This document shows positions 60,551 through 64,000 of a stretch of DNA of 64,000 nt, piece by piece. The stretch spans positions 186,001-250,000 of the forward strand of contig NZ_JAPVBG010000003.1 in NCBI RefSeq assembly GCF_026967805.1, written 5' to 3'. Every line of letters begins with the position of its first letter. The first letter of the stretch is position 1. The position numbers were made by a program, and so were the translations under genes. The notes under the pieces are model-generated. The model was given only the letters and a program-made list of their open reading frames with translations. It did no database searches and was not told the origin of the DNA. Source of the stretch: Blastococcus sp. VKM Ac-2987 (lineage in GTDB: Bacteria > Actinomycetota > Actinomycetes > Mycobacteriales > Geodermatophilaceae).

Positions 60551-62503
60551 GTGCGCCCGCGCCTGCTCACCACCGGCGCCGCCGTCGCGGCGGCGCTGCT
60601 CTGCGCCGCCGCCCTCGGCCTGACGGTCTGGGTCGACGCCCGCGTCGCCGATCCGCCGGCCTCGACCGTCGGCGGCGTGTACGCCCTCGTGTACGCGGCG
60701 ACCGGCGTGCTCCTGGTGCACCTGCGCCCGCGCAACGCCATCGGGTGGCTGCTCGTGCTCACCGGCCTGCTCCAGGCGCTGAGCGTCGGCGGCAACGCGT
60801 ACGGGGGATACGGCGTGGCCGCGGCCCAGCCGGAGTGGCCCCTCGCGCGAGTGGTCGCGCAGAGCACGTCGATGATCTGGATCGCGTCGCTGACGCTCCC
60901 GGCCACCGTCCTCGTCGCCCTCTACCCGTCCGGTCGGCTGCCTGCGCGGTGGTGGCGGTGGCCGGTGGCCGCGGTGTCGGCCGGGCTGGCCGTCCTCACC
61001 GTGGCCAGCAGCCTGAGCCGGTCCGCCTACGACGACATCGCCCCCGGGACCGCCCCGGTGGACCTGCCGGAGACCTGGTGGGTCCCGGCCGCCCTCGTCG
61101 CCGGCGGGGCCGTGCTCTGCGGCACCGCCACCATCTGGGTCGCCACGGTCGTGCGGCTGGTGCGCGCCCGGCCGCCGGAGCGGCAGCAGCTGGCCTGGCT
61201 GGTCTGCGTCGTCCTGCCGCTGATGCTGGCGGTCTTCTACCTGCCGGACTCCGCCGGGTGGGTCGCCCTGCCCCTGACCCTCATGGTCCCGGTCGCCATC
61301 CTCGTCGGCGTGGTCCGGTACCGGCTGCTCGGCATCGTGCTGAGCCGGGCGCTGGTCTACGCCGGCCTCACCGCCGCCGTCGTCCTCCTGTACCTGGTCG
61401 TCGCGACGGTGGCCGCGGCGGCGCTCGGGCGCACCCTCTCCCCGGCGACCGGGGCGGTGGCCGCCGCACTGCTCGCGGTCGCGCTCAGCCCGGCGCGCGC
61501 ACGGTTGCAGGCGGCGGCCGACCGGTTCGTCTACGGACGGCGCCGTGACCCGGTGACCGCGGTGACCGAGCTCGGCCACCGGGTGGCGACCGCGGACGAG
61601 GCCGATCTGCTCCCCGCCGTCCTGGGCACGGTGACCGCGGCGCTGCGTGCACCGGCCGCCCGGGTGCTGCCGCCCCGGGAAGCGGTCGACCCCGGAGGGT
61701 CCATCGCCGTGCCGCTGAAGGTGAGCGGTCGGGACGTCGGCACGCTGTGCGTGGCCGAGCGGCAGCCCGGTGAGGCGTTCACCGCCGGGGACCGGCGGTT
61801 GCTGGCAGCGCTGGCGCCGCAGGTCGCGGTCGTGGTCCGGGCGCTGGAGCTCACCCGCTCGCTGGAGCGCGAGCGCGACCGGGTGCTGACCGCCACCCAC
61901 GCCGAGCGGGACCGCATCCGCCGTGACCTGCACGACGGCCTCGGCCCGTCGCTGGCCGGGATCGGCCTGGGGGTGCAGGCGGTCCAGGCGCAGCTGGGCC
62001 GGACCGCCGAGCCGTCGACCGGGGGACTGCTGGCCCGGTTGAAGGACGAGGTCGATGCCGCCGTCGGCGAGGTCCGTCGGATCCTCGACGGGCTCCGCCC
62101 GGCTCCGCTCGACGATCTCGGTCTCGTGGTGGCGGTCCGCCGGCACGCCGACACGCTCGCCTCCAGGGTGCCGGTGCGGGTGATCGCCGAGCAACTGCCC
62201 CAGCTGCCGCCGGAGGTCGAGACGGCGGCCTACCGGATCGCCCAGGAGGCGCTGACCAACGTGGCCCGCCACTCCGGCGCCCGATCGGCCGAGGTGTACG
62301 TGCGCGCGCGGCGCGGGTGCCTGGAAGTGACCGTGGTCGACGACGGCACGGGCTTCGCCCCATCCGACGGCTGCCGTGCCGGCGGGGTGGGCCTGGTCTC
62401 GATGCGTACCCGTGCCGCGGCCGTGAGGGGCGGGCTCACGGTGACCAGCGGGCCGGGGGGCACGCGCGTCACCGCCGGTCTGCCGCTGGAGGCGGAGCGG
62501 TGA
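60551..62503 (+). CDS. Membrane sensor histidine kinase, NarL/DegS (HisKA_3) type
   Basis: 650 residues. About ten hydrophobic segments in the first 330 residues, a GAF-like region (about 345-445), then the HisKA_3 dimerisation box ERDRIRRDLHDGLGPSLAG with phospho-acceptor His461, and an ATPase domain (QEALTNVARHSGA, VVDDGTGF, GVGLVSMRTRAAAV). The sensing part has no recognised ligand domain; the membrane bundle itself may be the sensor. Its stop overlaps the regulator start by 4 nt. Confidence 0.93.
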   Translation: MRPRLLTTGAAVAAALLCAAALGLTVWVDARVADPPASTVGGVYALVYAATGVLLVHLRPRNAIGWLLVLTGLLQALSVGGNAYGGYGVAAAQPEWPLARVVAQSTSMIWIASLTLPATVLVALYPSGRLPARWWRWPVAAVSAGLAVLTVASSLSRSAYDDIAPGTAPVDLPETWWVPAALVAGGAVLCGTATIWVATVVRLVRARPPERQQLAWLVCVVLPLMLAVFYLPDSAGWVALPLTLMVPVAILVGVVRYRLLGIVLSRALVYAGLTAAVVLLYLVVATVAAAALGRTLSPATGAVAAALLAVALSPARARLQAAADRFVYGRRRDPVTAVTELGHRVATADEADLLPAVLGTVTAALRAPAARVLPPREAVDPGGSIAVPLKVSGRDVGTLCVAERQPGEAFTAGDRRLLAALAPQVAVVVRALELTRSLERERDRVLTATHAERDRIRRDLHDGLGPSLAGIGLGVQAVQAQLGRTAEPSTGGLLARLKDEVDAAVGEVRRILDGLRPAPLDDLGLVVAVRRHADTLASRVPVRVIAEQLPQLPPEVETAAYRIAQEALTNVARHSGARSAEVYVRARRGCLEVTVVDDGTGFAPSDGCRAGGVGLVSMRTRAAAVRGGLTVTSGPGGTRVTAGLPLEAER

Positions 62504-63141
62504 CCGTGCGCGTGGTGCTGGCCGACGACCACCCGATGTACCGGTTCGGGCTGCGCGCCGTCCTCGACGCCTCGCCCGAGGTCGAGGTGGTCGGGGAGGC
62601 AGCCGACGGGGCGGAGCTGCTGGCCGTGGTGGACCGCTGTGCGCCGGACGTCGTCCTGACCGACCTCTCCATGCCGACCCTGTCCGGCACGGCGGCCATC
62701 GACGAGCTGACCCGACGGCGCCCGGGCCTGGGCGTCCTCGTGCTCACCATGCACGAGGACGACGGCTCCCTGCTCGGGGCGCTCCGCGCAGGAGCGCGGG
62801 GCTACCTGCTCAAGGGCGCGGATCGGGAGGAGATCGTCCGGGCCGTTCTCGCGGTCGCCGGCGGCGACGCCGTCTACGGCGGAGCGGTCGCGCGGCGCGT
62901 CGTCGACGCCCTGACCGGGACCGCCTCCACGACCCCGGCCTTCCCCGGGTTGACCGCGCGCGAACGCGAGGTGCTGGAGCTGCTCGCCGCCGGCCTGCCC
63001 ACCGGTCAGATCGCCCGTCGGCTGGCCCTGTCGGACAAGACGGTGCGCAACCACGTCTCGGCCGTGCTCACCAAGTTGCAGGTCCCGGACCGCGCGACCG
63101 CCATCGCCCGCGCCAGGGAGACCGGCATGGGCCGCGCCTAG
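62500..63141 (+). CDS. NarL/LuxR-type response regulator
   Basis: 213 residues from GTG 62500. Receiver domain with acidic pocket (LADDHP), phosphorylated Asp55 (VLTDLSMP) and the conserved Lys in GYLLKGA. LuxR helix-turn-helix at the C-terminus: LTAREREVLELLAAGLPTGQIARRLALSDKTVRNHVSAVLTKL. It is the partner of the kinase before it. Targets are not apparent; the divergent membrane-protein gene at 59892-60380 is one possibility. Confidence 0.95.
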   Translation: MTVRVVLADDHPMYRFGLRAVLDASPEVEVVGEAADGAELLAVVDRCAPDVVLTDLSMPTLSGTAAIDELTRRRPGLGVLVLTMHEDDGSLLGALRAGARGYLLKGADREEIVRAVLAVAGGDAVYGGAVARRVVDALTGTASTTPAFPGLTAREREVLELLAAGLPTGQIARRLALSDKTVRNHVSAVLTKLQVPDRATAIARARETGMGRA

Positions 63142-63256
63142 CCCGTCGCACCGGTGCCGATCGCTGCGCGCGAGGAGCGGTTGACTCCTGCCCCCGGAGG
63201 AGACGTTCCCCCCACGGACGGCGTCGCCTGCACCCCTGGGCCGGTGCGGCCGGATC

Positions 63257-63379
63257 GTGCGGGTGCCGACTCTCCGCATCGCCCAGGACGACGCCGCTGA
63301 CGAGTTGCTCGGCCGCGACCCGCTCGCCCTGCTCCTGGGCATGCCGCTGGACCAGGACGTGCGTCAACGAAGCAGCTGA
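63257..63379 (+). pseudogene. N-terminal remnant of an HhH-GPD family DNA glycosylase
   Basis: About 40 codons from GTG 63257 or 63263 read PTLRIAQDDAADELLGRD, then PLALLLGMPLDQDV, followed by a stop at 63379. Full-length actinobacterial HhH-GPD base-excision proteins (about 190 residues) begin with this pattern (LxxAQDxxADxLLxRDPLALLxGMLLDQQV). The match breaks down just after LDQ, and the helix-hairpin-helix and catalytic Asp are gone. The other parts of the 324-bp space 63142-63465 hold nothing recognisable. Confidence 0.65.
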
Positions 63380-63465
63380 TCTTTCCCGGCTCGGTGGGGC
63401 ACGTCCTCGACGCCGCATATGTGACGGCGTAGCCGTACGGCGCCGCGAGGGTCGACACTACGGTC

Positions 63466-64000
63466 ATGGCCACGGCGAAGCCGGCGCTGGACGAGGCGCG
63501 GGCGGCCTACCGGCAGGGCGACTGGCCCGCAGCCCGGGAGGCGTTCTCTCGCGCGGCCCAGGACGGACTGATGAGCGCCCCCGAGGACCTGGTCGCGGCG
63601 GCGCAGGCCAGCTGGTGGTGTGGACGGGCCGGTGAGTCCGTTCGCCTCGTAGCCCGGGCGCACCGTCAACTGCTGGACGCCGGGCGCCTCGAGGAGGCGG
63701 CCTCGGCTGCCTCGGACGTGGCGATGTACCACCTGCTCCTCGGCCAGCTGCCGCTCGGCTCCGGCTGGATGAACCGGGCCAGCCGGCTGCTGCGCGACGT
63801 CCCGGAGTCCCCGACGCACGGCTACGTCGCCTTCTACCGCGACGTCGAGTACAACCTGCCGCAGGCCTCGCCCGAGGGGGTGCTGGCCGCCGCCCGCGGC
63901 ATCGTTGCGCTGTCACGCCGGCAGGCGGACCGGGCGCTGGCGCTGGTCGCCCTCGTCGCCGAGGGGTACGCCCTGGCCGGGACCGGGCGGGTCCCGCAAG
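63466..64000 (+). CDS. Helical-repeat (TPR-like) protein, N-terminal part (cut by window edge)
   Basis: An open frame from ATG 63466 to the end of the window, 178 codons. It starts LDEARAAYRQGDWPAAREAFSRAAQD and continues with helical pairs (DLVAAAQASWWCGRAGESVRLVARAHRQL, EEAASAASDVAMYHLLLGQLPLGSGWMNRASRLLRDVP). This opening is typical of TPR-containing LuxR-family regulators or adenylate-cyclase-like proteins of actinobacteria, but the effector domain lies outside the window. A GACACT box about 7 nt before the ATG might serve a leaderless start. Confidence 0.75.
   Translation, partial: MATAKPALDEARAAYRQGDWPAAREAFSRAAQDGLMSAPEDLVAAAQASWWCGRAGESVRLVARAHRQLLDAGRLEEAASAASDVAMYHLLLGQLPLGSGWMNRASRLLRDVPESPTHGYVAFYRDVEYNLPQASPEGVLAAARGIVALSRRQADRALALVALVAEGYALAGTGRVPQ

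Overview
This is a 64 kb stretch of a very GC-rich actinobacterial chromosome. GTG starts are common, start/stop codons overlap in long runs (ATGA, GTGA), and several promoters look leaderless (a TANNNT box 6-7 nt before the start codon). It carries an IdeR/SigB pair, a CsoR copper operon and DUF4192/DUF6153/DUF6351-type genes. A Geodermatophilaceae-like genome (Blastococcus, Geodermatophilus, Modestobacter) would fit, but that is an inference from style and content; no rRNA or other marker lies in the window. No insertion sequence, phage gene, CRISPR array, tRNA or rRNA was found.

Layout. (1) 1-1.8 kb: the 5' end of cydA diverges from a BlaI-type repressor and an M56 metallopeptidase. Two perfect 17-bp palindromes lie between them. 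(2) 1.8-24.6 kb: a large catabolic region. A GntR/FCD regulator and an MHS-type transporter precede about 18 same-strand genes: two CaiB-type genes (one with the full catalytic triad of alpha-methylacyl-CoA racemase), two acyl-CoA dehydrogenases, a crotonase, two 3-hydroxyacyl-CoA dehydrogenases, an SDR, a BadI/MenB-like C-C hydrolase, two AMP-forming acyl-CoA ligases, a hydroxyisobutyrate-type dehydrogenase, a CMD protein, a metallo-beta-lactamase-fold hydrolase, an SCP2-like protein, an alpha/beta hydrolase, a PDC-lactonase-like amidohydrolase, an aldehyde dehydrogenase and two quinone oxidoreductases. Two copies of a 13-bp dyad sit on the divergent promoters between transporter and first operon gene. 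There is no thiolase. The gene set suggests CoA-dependent breakdown of a cyclic or branched acid, with a hydrolytic C-C cleavage in place of thiolysis. This is the best candidate for an undescribed system in the window.

(3) 24.6-29.3 kb: a copper operon, csoR-copZ-secreted HVHP-repeat protein-copA. Its promoter holds a CsoR-type operator between -35 and -10. (4) 29.0-32.9 kb: MerR and Hsp20 genes, a STAS protein, a YibE/F membrane protein, an O-methyltransferase-like protein and a DksA-like zinc finger. The last ends at an unusual nested double hairpin. (5) 32.9-38.3 kb: five minus-strand genes for glycoconjugate synthesis (two GT2, a terpenoid-cyclase-fold protein, a methyltransferase, a GT4). 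(6) 38-45 kb: a lipoprotein, a DUF4192 protein, a secreted DUF6351 hydrolase and an S9 peptidase. (7) 45-51.2 kb: ideR, acuC, a GNAT/acyl-CoA-synthetase protein acetyltransferase and sigB, which carries a SigH/SigE-like promoter. (8) 51.4-56.1 kb: dtd, a DUF421 protein, a patatin and a P-type ATPase with an altered PEGL motif.

(9) 56.3-58.5 kb: a putative metal-handling set (DUF6153-like, DUF305, BNR-repeat lipoprotein). (10) 58.5-64 kb: a hemolysin III protein, an AOC-barrel-like secreted protein, a membrane protein, a NarL-type two-component system, a truncated HhH-GPD DNA glycosylase remnant, and the start of a helical-repeat protein cut by the window edge.
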